A stretch of DNA of 64,000 nt, taken from Arhodomonas aquaeolei DSM 8974 (lineage in GTDB: Bacteria; Pseudomonadota; Gammaproteobacteria; Nitrococcales; Nitrococcaceae). Location: the NCBI RefSeq assembly GCF_000374645.1, contig NZ_KB894804.1:62001-126000 (forward strand), read 5' to 3'. Every line of letters starts with the position of its first letter. Position 1 is the first letter of the stretch. The notes beneath the pieces were generated by a model. It was not told where the DNA came from. It saw only the letters and a list, made by a program, of their open reading frames with translations, and did no database searches. Below, piece by piece: positions 23,050 through 32,835 of the stretch. The position numbers and the translations under genes were made by a program.

Positions 23050-24564
23050 ATGTTTGAAGGTTGGCCTGTGCTTAGCCTGCTGATCTGGCTGCCCATTCTC
23101 GGCGGGTTGGCGGTGCTGATGACTGGCGAGCGGGCGGCCGATTTCAGTCGGCGGCTCGCGCTCGCGATCAGTGTGGTGGTCTTCGTTCTCAGTCTCGCCC
23201 TGTGGGCGGGCTTCGAGAGTGGCACCGCGGCCATGCAGTTCGTGGAGCGCACGACCTGGATCGATACCTTCGGCATTGAGTACTTCCTCGGCGTCGACGG
23301 CATCTCCATGCCCCTGGTGATCCTGACCACGTTCTCCACGGTGCTCGTGGTGATCGCCGGCTGGGAGGTCATCCGCTACAAGCCGCAGCAGTATCTCGCC
23401 GCCTTCCTGGTGATGGAGGGCATCATGGTGGGCGTGTTCAGCGCTCTGGATGCCATCCTGTTCTACGTGTTCTGGGAGGCCATGCTCATCCCGATGTTCC
23501 TGATCATCGGTATCTGGGGCGGACCGAACCGTATCTACGCCACGCTGAAGTTCTTCCTGTATACGTTCCTCGGCTCGGTGCTGATGCTGGTCGCGCTGAT
23601 CTACCTCAGCTATCAGGCGGGCAGCTTCGCGATCCCGGACTTCTACGGACTGGGCCTGGACCCGGCCATCCAGACCATGATCTTCCTGGCATTCCTCGCC
23701 GCGTTTGCGGTGAAGGTGCCCATGTGGCCGGTGCATACCTGGCTGCCGGATGCCCACGTCGAGGCGCCCACCGGCGGCTCCGTGATCCTGGCGGCGATCA
23801 TGCTCAAGATCGGCGGGTACGGTTTCCTGCGGTTCAGCCTGCCGATCACCCCGGTGGCGAGCGTGCAGCTCGACTGGCTGATGATCTCGCTGTCGCTGAT
23901 CGCGGTGGTCTACATCGGCCTCGTGGCGATCGTCCAGAGTGACATGAAGAAGCTGATCGCCTACTCGTCCATCGCGCACATGGGCTTCGTCACCCTGGGG
24001 TTCTTCGCCATCTTCCGCATCGCCGGTTCCGAGGCGGTCTCGGGTTCCGGCGTGGTGCTCGCCCTCGAGGGCGCGGCGGTGCAGATGATCTCTCACGGTT
24101 TCGTCTCCGCGGCGATGTTCCTGTGCGTCGGCGTGCTTTATGACCGACTGCATTCGCGGCGGATTGCCGACTACGGCGGGGTGGCCAACCGCATGCCGAT
24201 GTTTGCCGGCTTCTTCGTCATGTTCGCGATGGCGAACGCCGGGTTGCCGGGCACATCCGGATTCGTCGGTGAGTTCATGGTGGTGCTCGCGGCCTTCCAG
24301 GCGGACTTCTGGTTCGCGTTCCTGGCGGCCACTACGCTGGTGCTCGCGGCGGGCTACACGCTGTGGATGATCAAGCGGGTGGTCTACGGCGAGGTCGCCA
24401 ACGAGGGTGTGGCGGCGCTCCGTGATATCAATCGCCGCGAGTTCCTGATCCTGGGCGTGCTGGCGCTGGCGGTGCTGGCCCTCGGCGTGTGGCCGCAGCC
24501 ACTCGTGGAGGTCATGGAGCCGACACTCTCGCACCTGGCGAATATCGTCATGGCGGCCAACTAG
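23050..24564 (+). CDS. nuoM: NADH-quinone oxidoreductase subunit M
   Basis: Middle antiporter-like proton-pumping subunit, 504 residues with about 14 helices. Diagnostic segments: FYVFWEAMLIPMFLIIGIWGG (conserved Glu), AFAVKVPMWPVHTWLPDAHVEAPTGGSV (conserved Lys) and QMISHGFVSAAMFLCVG. It lies 63 bases downstream of nuoL; GGAATGAGCG precedes the ATG at 23050. Confidence 0.97.
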   Translation: MFEGWPVLSLLIWLPILGGLAVLMTGERAADFSRRLALAISVVVFVLSLALWAGFESGTAAMQFVERTTWIDTFGIEYFLGVDGISMPLVILTTFSTVLVVIAGWEVIRYKPQQYLAAFLVMEGIMVGVFSALDAILFYVFWEAMLIPMFLIIGIWGGPNRIYATLKFFLYTFLGSVLMLVALIYLSYQAGSFAIPDFYGLGLDPAIQTMIFLAFLAAFAVKVPMWPVHTWLPDAHVEAPTGGSVILAAIMLKIGGYGFLRFSLPITPVASVQLDWLMISLSLIAVVYIGLVAIVQSDMKKLIAYSSIAHMGFVTLGFFAIFRIAGSEAVSGSGVVLALEGAAVQMISHGFVSAAMFLCVGVLYDRLHSRRIADYGGVANRMPMFAGFFVMFAMANAGLPGTSGFVGEFMVVLAAFQADFWFAFLAATTLVLAAGYTLWMIKRVVYGEVANEGVAALRDINRREFLILGVLALAVLALGVWPQPLVEVMEPTLSHLANIVMAAN

Positions 24565-24618
24565 TGTCCAGAGGTTGAACGGGACGGCGCGTCCAAAGGA
24601 ATAGGCTCGAGGTACTCT

Positions 24619-26058
24619 ATGTCGTTCGTGATCCCCAACTTCTCGCTGGCACTCCCGGAGATCTGGCTGCTCGCCATGATCTGCGTGGTCCTGGTCGCGG
24701 ATCTGTTCGCCACCGGGCGCGAGAGCGCCCCGGCGTTCTATCTCAGCCAGATCGCGCTGCTCGGCGCCATGTGGTTCGCCGTGCAGAGCCAGTGGGGCGT
24801 GGATACCGTTGACTTCAACGGTACCTACGTCGCCGACAGTCTGGCCGCGACGCTGAAGGTGAGCATCGCCGGCTTCGCCTTCCTGGCGTTCGCCTACAGC
24901 CGTGATTATCTGCGCCAGCGCAACCTCCTGCGTGGCGAGTTCTACCTGATCGGGCTGTTTGCGGTGCTCGGCGGGTTCGTCATGTCCTCGTCGGGCAGCA
25001 TGCTCACGCTGTATCTCGGCCTCGAGCTCATGTCGCTGGCGCTGTACGCGATGGTGGCCTTTGACCGGGACAGCCGTATTGCCTCCGAAGCAGCGATGAA
25101 ATACTTCGTCCTGGGCGCGCTGTCTTCGGGCATGCTGCTCTACGGCATGTCGATGATCTACGGCGGCAGCGGCAGCCTGGAGCTGGCGGAGATCGCGGCG
25201 CAGGCGGCGGGCGGCCCGGACAACATGCTCCTCGCCTTCGGCCTGACCTTCGCGCTGGTGGGCGTGGCCTTCAAGTTCGGCGCGGTGCCCTTCCACATGT
25301 GGGTGCCGGACGTCTACCAGGGCGCGGCGACCCCGACCTCGATGTTCATCGGCACCGTGTCCAAGGTCGCCGCCGTGCCGCTGTTCCTGCGCCTGGTCGC
25401 GGAGGGGCTCGGCGCGCTGCACGGCGACTGGCAGGTCATGGCGACGTTCATGGCGGTGGCATCGCTGGCCGTGGGTTCGCTGTTCGCGCTGGTGCAGGAC
25501 AACTTCAAGCGGCTGCTGGCGTACTCGACGGTGGCCCACATCGGCTTCCTCTTCCTCGGTTTCATTGCCGGCACGGAAGAGGGCTATGCCGCGTCGCTGT
25601 TCTACGCGATCAGCTATGCGCTGATGTCGGCGGCGGCGTTCGGGATGATCATGGTGCTCTCGCGCCGGGGCCACGAGGCCGACGAGATCGCCGACCTGCG
25701 CGGTCTCAACGATCGCAGCACCGGTATGGCGCTGGTCATGCTGGTGGTGATGTTCTCGATGACCGGTGTGCCCGGGACCGTGGGCTTCTACTCCAAGTGG
25801 GCGGTGCTCAAGGCGGTGATCGATACGGGGCATGTCTGGCTCGCGGTGGTCGCGGTGCTGTTCGCGGTGATCAGCGCCTTCTACTATCTGCGCGTGCTCA
25901 AGGCCGTGTACTTCGAGCGTATCGAGGGCGAGGCCGAGGCGATTCCCGCCTCCGCGACCGTGCGCTGGGTCTGCGGGCTCAACGGCGTGGCGATCCTCGG
26001 TCTCGGGCTGTTCCCCGGTGCGCTGTTCGCGGTCTGTCGCGCGGCCTTCGGCGGGTAG
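24619..26058 (+). CDS. nuoN: NADH-quinone oxidoreductase subunit N
   Basis: Third antiporter-like proton-pumping subunit, 479 residues, last gene of the nuo operon. Conserved pieces: LTLYLGLELMSLALYAMVAFDRDS (Glu), FKFGAVPFHMWVPDVYQGA (Lys) and the NFKRLLAYSTVAHIGF lysine helix. Start at ATG 24619 after a 54-base gap. No clear intrinsic terminator follows before the tRNA-fMet promoter. Confidence 0.97.
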   Translation: MSFVIPNFSLALPEIWLLAMICVVLVADLFATGRESAPAFYLSQIALLGAMWFAVQSQWGVDTVDFNGTYVADSLAATLKVSIAGFAFLAFAYSRDYLRQRNLLRGEFYLIGLFAVLGGFVMSSSGSMLTLYLGLELMSLALYAMVAFDRDSRIASEAAMKYFVLGALSSGMLLYGMSMIYGGSGSLELAEIAAQAAGGPDNMLLAFGLTFALVGVAFKFGAVPFHMWVPDVYQGAATPTSMFIGTVSKVAAVPLFLRLVAEGLGALHGDWQVMATFMAVASLAVGSLFALVQDNFKRLLAYSTVAHIGFLFLGFIAGTEEGYAASLFYAISYALMSAAAFGMIMVLSRRGHEADEIADLRGLNDRSTGMALVMLVVMFSMTGVPGTVGFYSKWAVLKAVIDTGHVWLAVVAVLFAVISAFYYLRVLKAVYFERIEGEAEAIPASATVRWVCGLNGVAILGLGLFPGALFAVCRAAFGG

Positions 26059-26145
26059 CACGGGAGGGTTGCATTGCCCGTCGCGAGGCGTATCATACGT
26101 CCTCCGCGGCGGGGTCAACGCCCCGCGGGATCCTCGCAAGAGGGC

Positions 26146-26175
26146 TTGCAAAAGGCGCAACGCCGCGGTTAGAAT
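26146..26175 (+). promoter_or_regulatory. Promoter of tRNA-fMet / rimP-nusA-infB operon
   Basis: TTGCAA (26146-26151), 18-base spacer, TAGAAT (26170-26175). The predicted start near 26182 is only about seven bases before the tRNA. By analogy with E. coli metY-rimP-nusA-infB it may also feed the downstream operon through the terminators that follow. Confidence 0.6.
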
Positions 26176-26188
26176 ACTGTTTGTCAGA

Positions 26189-26265
26189 TGCGGGGTGGAG
26201 CAGTCTGGCAGCTCGTCGGGCTCATAACCCGAAGGTCGCAGGTTCAAATCCTGCCCCCGCTACCA
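26189..26265 (+). tRNA. metY: Initiator tRNA-fMet(CAT)
   Basis: A 77-base tRNA. The anticodon arm TCGGG-CTCATAA-CCCGA has the three consecutive G:C pairs that mark initiators. The T arm is GCAGG-TTCAAAT-CCTGC; CCA is encoded. Acceptor pairs 2-7 are GCGGGG/CCCCGC, while positions 1 and 72 are T and T, so the required mismatch at 1-72 is kept, but as U-U rather than the C-A of E. coli. Confidence 0.96.
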
Positions 26266-26275
26266 GGCATCTTCG

Positions 26276-26300
26276 AAAAGGCCGCTTGCGGCCTTTTTTT
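26276..26300 (+). terminator. Intrinsic terminator after tRNA-fMet
   Basis: Stem AAAAGGCCGC/GCGGCCTTTT with a T7 tract (26294-26300), 11 bases after the tRNA. It is a strong canonical terminator, so rimP-nusA expression from the tRNA promoter would need read-through. Confidence 0.85.
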
Positions 26301-26343
26301 GTAGGTGGCGCAGCCACGGCGCCGCCGCAGCGGTTTTTCGAAG

Positions 26344-26368
26344 AATGGGCCGACGTGGCCCATTTTTT
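26344..26368 (+). terminator. Second terminator-like hairpin just before rimP
   Basis: Stem ATGGGCC/GGCCCAT with loop GACGT and a short T run, ending 24 bases before the rimP ATG. Tandem terminators in this position also occur in the E. coli metY-rimP leader, where they help control nusA; a similar role here is inference. Confidence 0.65.
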
Positions 26369-26392
26369 GTTTGTGGGGACGATACAGACGGC

Positions 26393-26854
26393 ATGGCGGC
26401 GGCACAGAGACTGACCGAGATCCTGCAGCCGGTGGTCGAGGCGATGGGCTACGAGTTCGTTGGCCTGGAGTACCACCCGAACAGCAAGCGCGGGCTGCTG
26501 CGGATCTACATCGACACGCCGGAGGGCATCGACGTCGACGACTGCGAGGCGGTGAGCCATCAGGTCAGCGGTGTGCTCGACGTCGAGGACCCGATCCCGG
26601 CGGAATACAACCTCGAGATCTCCTCGCCGGGGCTCGAGCGTCCCCTGTTCAAGCCCGCGGACTACGACCGCTTCGTGGGCGAGCGGATCCGTATCCGTAT
26701 TCGCGGCCGCCACGACGGCCGGCGCAGTGTCCGCGGCGTGCTGCGCGGTCTGCGTGACGACGCCGTCGCGGTCGACGAAGACGGTGAGGAGGTGCTCGTG
26801 CCGCTGGAAGTGGTCGATCGCGCCAATCTCGAGCTGGAGCCCGAAGGCCGGTGA
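26393..26854 (+). CDS. rimP: Ribosome maturation factor RimP
   Basis: Needed for 30S subunit maturation. The 153-residue protein starts MAAAQRLTEILQPVVEAMGYEFVGLEY and contains the family segments SHQVSGVLDVEDPI and YNLEISSPGLERPLF, followed by an SH3-like C-terminal domain. I use ATG 26393; an upstream in-frame start at 26345 would place the second leader hairpin inside the coding region. First gene of rimP-nusA-infB-rbfA-truB-rpsO-pnp. Confidence 0.95.
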   Translation: MAAAQRLTEILQPVVEAMGYEFVGLEYHPNSKRGLLRIYIDTPEGIDVDDCEAVSHQVSGVLDVEDPIPAEYNLEISSPGLERPLFKPADYDRFVGERIRIRIRGRHDGRRSVRGVLRGLRDDAVAVDEDGEEVLVPLEVVDRANLELEPEGR

Positions 26855-26867
26855 GCTGGAGTAATCA

Positions 26868-28367
26868 ATGAGCAAAGAAGTCCTGTTGGTTGTCGATGCC
26901 ATCTCGAACGAGAAGGGCGTGGACAAGGAGGTCATCTTCGAGGCCATCGAGGCGGCGCTCGCCTCGGCGACGCGCAAGCGCCATGGCGGCGAGATGGATG
27001 TGCGCGTGAGCGTGGACCGTCGCACCGGCGAGTACAGCACGTTCCGGCGCTGGACGGTGGTCGAGGACGAGGCCCTCGAGGAGCCGGACCGCGAGCTCAC
27101 CCTGGAACAGGCCCGCGAGCGCGATCCGGAGGCCGAGATCGACGGGACCATCGAGGAACCGATGGAGTCGGTGGAGTTCGGTCGTATCGCCGCCCAGACG
27201 GCCAAGCAGGTCATCGTGCAGAAGGTCCGCGAGGCCGAGCGCGCAAAGGTCGTCGAGGCCTATCACGAGCGCGAGGGCGAGCTCATCACCGGCATTGTCA
27301 AGCGTGTCGAACGGGGCAATATCTACCTGGACCTTGGCGGCAACGCCGAGGCCTTCATCCCCCGCGAGGAGATGATCCCGCGGGAGGCGGTGCGCCCCGG
27401 TGACCGCCTGCGGGGCTACCTCAAGGAGGTCCGTTCCGAGAATCGGGGTCCGCAGCTCTTTGTCTCCCGCACCGCGCCGGAATTCCTGCTGGAGCTGTTC
27501 AAGCTCGAGGTCCCCGAGGTCGGCCAGGAGCTGCTGGAGCTGCCGGCGGCGGCGCGTGATCCGGGCATGCGCGCGAAGATCGCGGTACATGCCCTGGATC
27601 CGCGCATCGATCCGGTCGGGGCCTGTGTCGGCATGCGTGGCTCGCGCGTGCAGGCGGTGTCCAACGAGCTCGCCGGCGAGCGGGTCGACATCATCCTGTG
27701 GGACGAGAACCCGGCCCAGTTCGTGATCAACGCGATGGCGCCGGCGGAGGTCGAGTCCATCGTCGTCGACGAGGATCGTCACAGCATGGACATCGCGGTG
27801 GCGGAGGATCAGCTCTCCCAGGCCATCGGCCGCGGCGGGCAGAACGTCCGCCTCGCCAGTCAGCTCACCGGCTGGGAGCTGAACGTGATGACCGCCGACG
27901 AGGCCCGCGAGAAGAGCGAACAGGAGACCGCGGAGCTGCTGCAGATGTTCGTCGACACGCTGAACGTGGACGAGGACATTTCCGCGGTGCTGGTCGAGGA
28001 AGGCTTCTCGAGCCTCGAGGAGATCGCCTACGTGCCCGCCGCGGAGCTGCTCGAGATCGAGGATTTCGACGAGGATATCGTCGAGGCGCTCCGTGCGCGG
28101 GCACGGGATGTGCTGGCCGAGCGCGAGGCCGAGCGGGCGCAGGCCGCGGGCGAGGTGCCGGCGGAGGACCTGCTCGGCATGGAAGGAATGGACGAGACGC
28201 TGGCCCAGGCATTGGCGCAGCAGGGCATCACCACCATGGAGGACCTGGCCGAGCAGTCGGTGGACGACCTGCTCGAGGTTGAGGGCATGGACCAGGAGCG
28301 TGCCGCGGCGCTCATCATGAAGGCGCGCGAGCCCTGGTTCGCCGAGCAGCAGGACGGGGAGTCCTGA
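26868..28367 (+). CDS. nusA: Transcription termination/antitermination factor NusA
   Basis: Binds RNA polymerase and nascent RNA, modulating pausing, termination and antitermination. The 499-residue protein has the N-terminal polymerase-binding domain ([21 protein letters not shown]), S1 domain ([19 protein letters not shown]), KH1 and KH2 ([32 protein letters not shown]), and two C-terminal acidic repeats, as in E. coli ([19 protein letters not shown] and [19 protein letters not shown]). Thirteen bases separate it from rimP. Confidence 0.98.
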   Translation: MSKEVLLVVDAISNEKGVDKEVIFEAIEAALASATRKRHGGEMDVRVSVDRRTGEYSTFRRWTVVEDEALEEPDRELTLEQARERDPEAEIDGTIEEPMESVEFGRIAAQTAKQVIVQKVREAERAKVVEAYHEREGELITGIVKRVERGNIYLDLGGNAEAFIPREEMIPREAVRPGDRLRGYLKEVRSENRGPQLFVSRTAPEFLLELFKLEVPEVGQELLELPAAARDPGMRAKIAVHALDPRIDPVGACVGMRGSRVQAVSNELAGERVDIILWDENPAQFVINAMAPAEVESIVVDEDRHSMDIAVAEDQLSQAIGRGGQNVRLASQLTGWELNVMTADEAREKSEQETAELLQMFVDTLNVDEDISAVLVEEGFSSLEEIAYVPAAELLEIEDFDEDIVEALRARARDVLAEREAERAQAAGEVPAEDLLGMEGMDETLAQALAQQGITTMEDLAEQSVDDLLEVEGMDQERAAALIMKAREPWFAEQQDGES

Positions 28368-28450
28368 ACGGGGCCCGCGGCGACGGGAGGCGTCGTCGCT
28401 ACCCGCTCGGAAACGGCGCTCGGCAACAGGTGGACCGGAGGTAGAAGTTT

Positions 28451-31099
28451 ATGGCGAATACGACGATCAAGGATTTCGCGGAGGCCGCTGGCATCCCCGT
28501 GGACCGCCTGTTGACCCAGCTCAATGAGGCCGGCATCGAGGGGCGGAACGCGAGTTCCACCTTCTCCCGCGAGGACATGTCCACGCTCGTCGAGCACCTG
28601 CGCAAGGCCGCGGGTCGCGGTGACAGCGAGGCCGGTCCCGGTCCCAAGCAGATCACGCTCAAGCGCAAGAGTCACAGCCAGATCCGCGTGCCCGGCGGTG
28701 CCGGTGGGCGCGGCAGCCGGGGCAGCACCGGCGGGCGCACCGTCAACGTCGAGGTTCGCAAGAAGCGCACGTACGTCAAGCGAAGTGTCGTCGAGGCGGA
28801 GCAGCACGAGCGCGATGCCCGTGTCCTCGAGGAGGCACTCGACGACGCCCTGGCGCGTCCGGACGCCCAGCCGGAGCCGCAGCCGCAGGCATCGGAGACG
28901 GCCGTCTCCACCGAAGCGGCCGGCGAGGCGTCCGTCCCGGAGCAGGCCGAGGCCGACGAGCAGTCGACGCCGGAGGCCGAGGAGGCGCCCGCCGCCGAGG
29001 AGACTCCCGCGGAGGAGGCCGAGCCCGTAGCCGAACCGGAGCCCGTTGACGAGGCCACCGCGGCGGACGAGGCCGAGGAGACGGAGGAGGCCAACGAGTC
29101 CGAGGCCCAGCGCCAGAAGGAAATCGAGGAAGAGAAGGAGCGCAAGCGTCTCGAGGCGGAGGCGAAGCGCGAGCGTGAGGCCGAGGAGCGGGCCGCGCGC
29201 AAGGCAGCCAAGGGCAAGGGCAAGGCGCGTAAGAAGGGCGCCGAGACCAAGGGTGCCGGCGGTCGCGGTCGCCGGGGGGGGCGTCGTGCCGGTGGCGCCG
29301 CCGAGCAGCTGCAGCACGGCTTCGAGCGTCCGACCCAGCCGGTGGTCCGCGAGGTGGAGGTGCCCGAGAGCATCACCGTCGGCGATCTCGCCCAGCGCAT
29401 GAGCGTCAAGGCGGCGGATCTCATCAAGGAGATGATGAAGCAGGGTGTCATGGCCACCATCAACCAGGCCATCGACCAGGACACCGCCGTGCTGCTCGTC
29501 GAGGAGCTGGGGCACCGTCCGAAGGTGGTCAACGAGAACGCCGCCGAGGAAGAGATCCTCGCCCAGGCGGAGGAGCCCGAGGGCGAGCGCGAGCCGCGGG
29601 CGCCGGTGGTCACCATCATGGGCCATGTCGACCACGGCAAGACCTCGCTGCTCGACCACATCCGCCGCACCAAGGTGGCGTCCGGCGAGGCCGGCGGCAT
29701 CACCCAGCACATCGGTGCATATCACGTGAAGACCGACCAGGGCATGGTGACCTTCCTGGACACCCCCGGGCACGAGGCCTTCACCGCCATGCGTGCCCGC
29801 GGTGCGCAGGTCACCGACGTGGTCATCCTGGTGGTCTCGGCGGACGACGGCGTCATGCCGCAGACCCAGGAGGCGATCAAGCACGCCCGCGCGGCCGGAG
29901 TGCCGATCGTCGTGGCCGTCAACAAGATCGACAAGCCCGGCGCCGACCCGGATCGCGTGCGCCAGGAGCTGACCCAGTTCGAGGTCATCCCCGAGGAGTG
30001 GGGCGGCGACACCCAGTTCGTGAACGTCTCCGCGGTGACCGGCCAGGGCATCGACGCGCTCCTCGAGGCGCTGCTGCTCCAGTCGGAGCTCCTCGAGCTC
30101 AAGGCCGTGGTGGACTGCCCGGCGAACGGCGTGGTTATCGAGTCCAGCCTCGACAAGGGGCGCGGCCCGGTGGCGACCGTGCTGGTGCGCAACGGCGTGC
30201 TCCACACCGGTGACGTCATCCTCTCCGGCACGGAGTACGGGCGCGTCCGCGCGATGCTCGACGAGGGCGGCAACCGCGTCGACGACGCCGGTCCGTCGAC
30301 CCCGGTGGTCGTGCTCGGTCTCTCCGGTCTGCCTGAGGCCGGCGACGAGGTCCTGGTGCTCGAGGACGAGCGCAAGGCCCGCGAGATCGCCGAGGGCCGC
30401 CGCGAGAAGAGCCGCGACAAGCGTTTGCAGGCCCAGAAGGCCGCCAAGATGGACGAGCTCTTCTCCCAGATGGGCGAGGGCGAGGTCAAGACCGTCAACC
30501 TCGTGATCAAGGGCGACGTGCAGGGCTCCGTGGAGGCGCTCGGCCAGTCGCTGCAGAACCTCTCCAACGACGAGGTCAAGATCAAGGTCGTCAGCAGCGG
30601 AGTGGGCGCGATCAACGAGGGCGACGTCAACCTGGCGCTGGCCTCCGAGGCACTGCTCATCGGCTTCAACGTCCGCGCCGACGGCAAGGCGCGCAAGGCG
30701 GCCCAGGAAAACGACGTCGAGCTCCACTACTACAGCGTGATCTACGACGCCATCGATCAGCTCCGCAACGCCATCAGCGGTATGCTGGAGCCGGAGGTGC
30801 GCGAGGAGATCATCGGTCAGGCGGCGGTCATGGACGTCTTCCGCTCCTCCAAGCTCGGCCAGATCGCTGGCTGCCTGGTCGAGGAGGGCGTGGTCCGGCG
30901 CAACAACCCGATCCGCGTGCTGCGTGACAACGTGGTGATCTTCGAGGGTGCGCTGGAGTCGCTGCGCCGCCACAAGGACGACGTCAATGAGGTTCGTGCC
31001 GGCACCGAGTGCGGCATCGGCGTGAAGAACTACAATGACGTCAAGGTCGGCGACCAGATCGAGTGCTACGAGCGCGTCGAGATCCGGCGTGAGCTGTGA
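28451..31099 (+). CDS. infB: Translation initiation factor IF-2
   Basis: GTPase that brings fMet-tRNA to the 30S subunit and promotes subunit joining. The 882-residue protein has an N-terminal IF2_N domain ([20 protein letters not shown]), a long Glu/Ala-rich acidic then Lys/Arg-rich charged linker (about 120-290), a second IF2_N-like domain ([17 protein letters not shown]), the G domain with GHVDHGKTS (about 391-399), DTPGHEAF and NKID, and the C-terminal domain that binds fMet-tRNA. The long acidic linker is typical of high-G+C or halophilic lineages. An 83-base gap precedes it. Confidence 0.98.
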   Translation: MANTTIKDFAEAAGIPVDRLLTQLNEAGIEGRNASSTFSREDMSTLVEHLRKAAGRGDSEAGPGPKQITLKRKSHSQIRVPGGAGGRGSRGSTGGRTVNVEVRKKRTYVKRSVVEAEQHERDARVLEEALDDALARPDAQPEPQPQASETAVSTEAAGEASVPEQAEADEQSTPEAEEAPAAEETPAEEAEPVAEPEPVDEATAADEAEETEEANESEAQRQKEIEEEKERKRLEAEAKREREAEERAARKAAKGKGKARKKGAETKGAGGRGRRGGRRAGGAAEQLQHGFERPTQPVVREVEVPESITVGDLAQRMSVKAADLIKEMMKQGVMATINQAIDQDTAVLLVEELGHRPKVVNENAAEEEILAQAEEPEGEREPRAPVVTIMGHVDHGKTSLLDHIRRTKVASGEAGGITQHIGAYHVKTDQGMVTFLDTPGHEAFTAMRARGAQVTDVVILVVSADDGVMPQTQEAIKHARAAGVPIVVAVNKIDKPGADPDRVRQELTQFEVIPEEWGGDTQFVNVSAVTGQGIDALLEALLLQSELLELKAVVDCPANGVVIESSLDKGRGPVATVLVRNGVLHTGDVILSGTEYGRVRAMLDEGGNRVDDAGPSTPVVVLGLSGLPEAGDEVLVLEDERKAREIAEGRREKSRDKRLQAQKAAKMDELFSQMGEGEVKTVNLVIKGDVQGSVEALGQSLQNLSNDEVKIKVVSSGVGAINEGDVNLALASEALLIGFNVRADGKARKAAQENDVELHYYSVIYDAIDQLRNAISGMLEPEVREEIIGQAAVMDVFRSSKLGQIAGCLVEEGVVRRNNPIRVLRDNVVIFEGALESLRRHKDDVNEVRAGTECGIGVKNYNDVKVGDQIECYERVEIRREL

Positions 31100-31120
31100 T
31101 CGCCGGGACGGGGGACGTTA

Positions 31121-31507
31121 ATGGCACGTGATTTCTCCCGGACGAGGCGGGTCGGCGAGCAGATCCAGCGCGAGCTCGCCGAGCTCATCCGCGACGAGGT
31201 GCGCGACCCGCGCGTCGGTTCCGTCACGGTCTCCGAGGTCTCGGTGACCCGTGACTTCGCCCACGCGCGGGTGCTGGTCACCGTGCTCGGGGCGAGCGCC
31301 GAGGCCTCCGCTGATGCCGTCGAGGCGCTCAATCACGCGGCCGGTTTCCTGCGCTCGCAGCTCGCGCGCCGCGTGCGGCTGCGCCAGGTCCCGGCGCTGG
31401 TGTTCGAGTACGACGAATCCTTCGACCGCGGTGCCCGTGTCTCGCGCCTCATTGACGAGGCCGTCGCGCGGGACGACGGGACGGACGACGACAACCCGGA
31501 CAGCTGA
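31121..31507 (+). CDS. rbfA: Ribosome-binding factor A
   Basis: Binds the 30S subunit and helps 16S rRNA 5'-end maturation, especially in the cold. The 128-residue KH-like protein has the family N-terminus RTRRVGEQIQRELAELIRDEV, then VTVSEVSVTRDFAHARVLVTV and RVRLRQVPALVFEYDESFDRG. The acidic C-terminal tail (RDDGTDDDNPDS) is slightly longer than usual. Its stop codon shares one base with the truB start. Confidence 0.96.
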   Translation: MARDFSRTRRVGEQIQRELAELIRDEVRDPRVGSVTVSEVSVTRDFAHARVLVTVLGASAEASADAVEALNHAAGFLRSQLARRVRLRQVPALVFEYDESFDRGARVSRLIDEAVARDDGTDDDNPDS

Positions 31508-32427
31508 TGGGTCGCAGACGCAAGGGACGCAACGTCCACGGCATCATGCTGCTGGACAAGCCCGCCGGCGTGACGTCCAATCACGCGCTGCAGCGGGTAC
31601 GCCGGCTGCTCGATGCGCGCAAGGCCGGCCACACCGGCAGCCTCGATCCGCTCGCCACCGGCTTGCTGCCGCTGTGCTTCGGCGAGGCGACCAAGGTCAG
31701 CGCCTTTCTCCTCGATGCGGACAAGCGCTATCGGGTCACCGCCCGGTTCGGCTGCGTGACCGACACCGGTGACGCCGAGGGCGAGGTGGTGGCGGAGCGG
31801 CCGGTCATCGGTCTCGACCGCGATACCCTGGGGGCGGCGATGGTGCGCTTCGAGGGGGCGATCGAGCAGGTGCCGCCGATGTACTCGGCGCTCAAGCACG
31901 AGGGACGGCGGCTCTACGAGCTGGCCCGTGAGGGCCGCGAGGTCGAGCGCCCGCCGCGCCCGGTGACGATCCACGAGCTGCGTCTGCTCGCGATCGACGG
32001 CGATACCGCCACCCTCGAGGTGGCGTGCAGCAAGGGCACCTACGTGCGCACCCTGGTCGAGGATATCGGCGAGGCCGTCGGCCCGGGCGCGCACGTCACC
32101 GCCCTGCGCCGTACGGCCCTCGGGCCGTTTCGCGACGAGGCGGCGCTCGTCACCCTGCCGGCGCTGGAAACGCTCGACGGGGACGAGGGGCGTGCCGCGC
32201 TGGAGCAGCGCCTGATCCCCATGGAGCAGGCCCTCGGTGACTGGCCGGACATCCACCTCAGCGGCGATCTGGCGGCCTACGTCCGCCAGGGGCAGCCGGT
32301 GTGGGTGCCGCGGGCGCCGGGGCAGGGCTGGGTACGGCTGTTCGCCGAGGGCGAGCGCTTCCTCGGCATGGGCACGGTACTCGACGACGGCCGCATCGCG
32401 CCCAAGCGTCTCGTCGCCACCGGGTGA
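31507..32427 (+). CDS. truB: tRNA pseudouridine(55) synthase
   Basis: Makes pseudouridine 55 in the T loop of elongator tRNAs. The 306-residue protein has [21 protein letters not shown], the catalytic Asp47 in [16 protein letters not shown], and [22 protein letters not shown]-terminal PUA-like segment follows ([13 protein letters not shown]...). It overlaps rbfA by one base (TGATG), implying coupling. Confidence 0.97.
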   Translation: MGRRRKGRNVHGIMLLDKPAGVTSNHALQRVRRLLDARKAGHTGSLDPLATGLLPLCFGEATKVSAFLLDADKRYRVTARFGCVTDTGDAEGEVVAERPVIGLDRDTLGAAMVRFEGAIEQVPPMYSALKHEGRRLYELAREGREVERPPRPVTIHELRLLAIDGDTATLEVACSKGTYVRTLVEDIGEAVGPGAHVTALRRTALGPFRDEAALVTLPALETLDGDEGRAALEQRLIPMEQALGDWPDIHLSGDLAAYVRQGQPVWVPRAPGQGWVRLFAEGERFLGMGTVLDDGRIAPKRLVATG

Positions 32428-32469
32428 GGCCCGTGGGTGACGTAACGATCCGTTTCCCCGCGGTTTTGG

Positions 32470-32499
32470 TTGTTCCTCAGGCCGCCGCGGGGATAGAAT
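32470..32499 (+). promoter_or_regulatory. Promoter of rpsO-pnp
   Basis: TTGTTC (32470-32475), 18-base spacer, TAGAAT (32494-32499), about 40 bases before the rpsO ATG. An inverted repeat CCCCGCGG (32456-32463)/CCGCGGGG (32485-32492) flanks the -35 and could be the truB transcript end or an operator. Confidence 0.6.
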
Positions 32500-32539
32500 A
32501 CGCGTCTTTCGGGAACATCGAGATAACCAGGAGCAGTTG

Positions 32540-32812
32540 ATGTCTTCTCTTTCTGCCGAGCAGAAACACGAAATCGTCAAGGATTTCGCGCGCACCGAGG
32601 GCGACACGGGTTCGCCGGAGGTCCAGATCGCGCTGCTGACCGCGCGCATCCAGCACCTCACCGAGCATTTCCAGACCCACAAGCAGGATCACCACTCCCG
32701 CCGTGGGCTGCTCAAGCTGGTCAACCAGCGTCGCAAGCTGCTGGACTACGTCAAGCGCAAGAACCGTGAGCGCTATCAGACGATCATCGAACGCCTCGGC
32801 CTGCGCAAGTAA
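32540..32812 (+). CDS. rpsO: 30S ribosomal protein S15
   Basis: Primary 16S rRNA-binding protein of the small-subunit platform and bridge to 23S rRNA. The 90-residue protein has [24 protein letters not shown], the [24 protein letters not shown] rRNA-binding core and the ending ERLGLRK. ATG 32540 follows AGGAG; the TTG three bases earlier is in frame but unlikely. It is 23 bases upstream of pnp, the usual pairing. Confidence 0.98.
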   Translation: MSSLSAEQKHEIVKDFARTEGDTGSPEVQIALLTARIQHLTEHFQTHKQDHHSRRGLLKLVNQRRKLLDYVKRKNRERYQTIIERLGLRK

Positions 32813-32835
32813 GCCGAACGAAAGCTGCCCAGACA

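Noticed and set aside
20932-26247. Minus-strand open frame of 1771 codons opposite nuoL-nuoN
   Set aside because: It mirrors three certain genes; the long opening comes from the high G+C codon bias of the sense strand, and the product is a low-complexity Arg/His/Gln/Glu string.
28905-29330. Charged repetitive stretch in infB as a frameshift or insertion
   Set aside because: The reading frame is intact on both sides and long charged linkers are normal in IF-2 of high G+C bacteria.
28028-30973. Minus-strand open frame of 981 codons opposite nusA and infB
   Set aside because: Shadow of the infB charged linker and G domain; Leu/Gly-rich repetition without family features.
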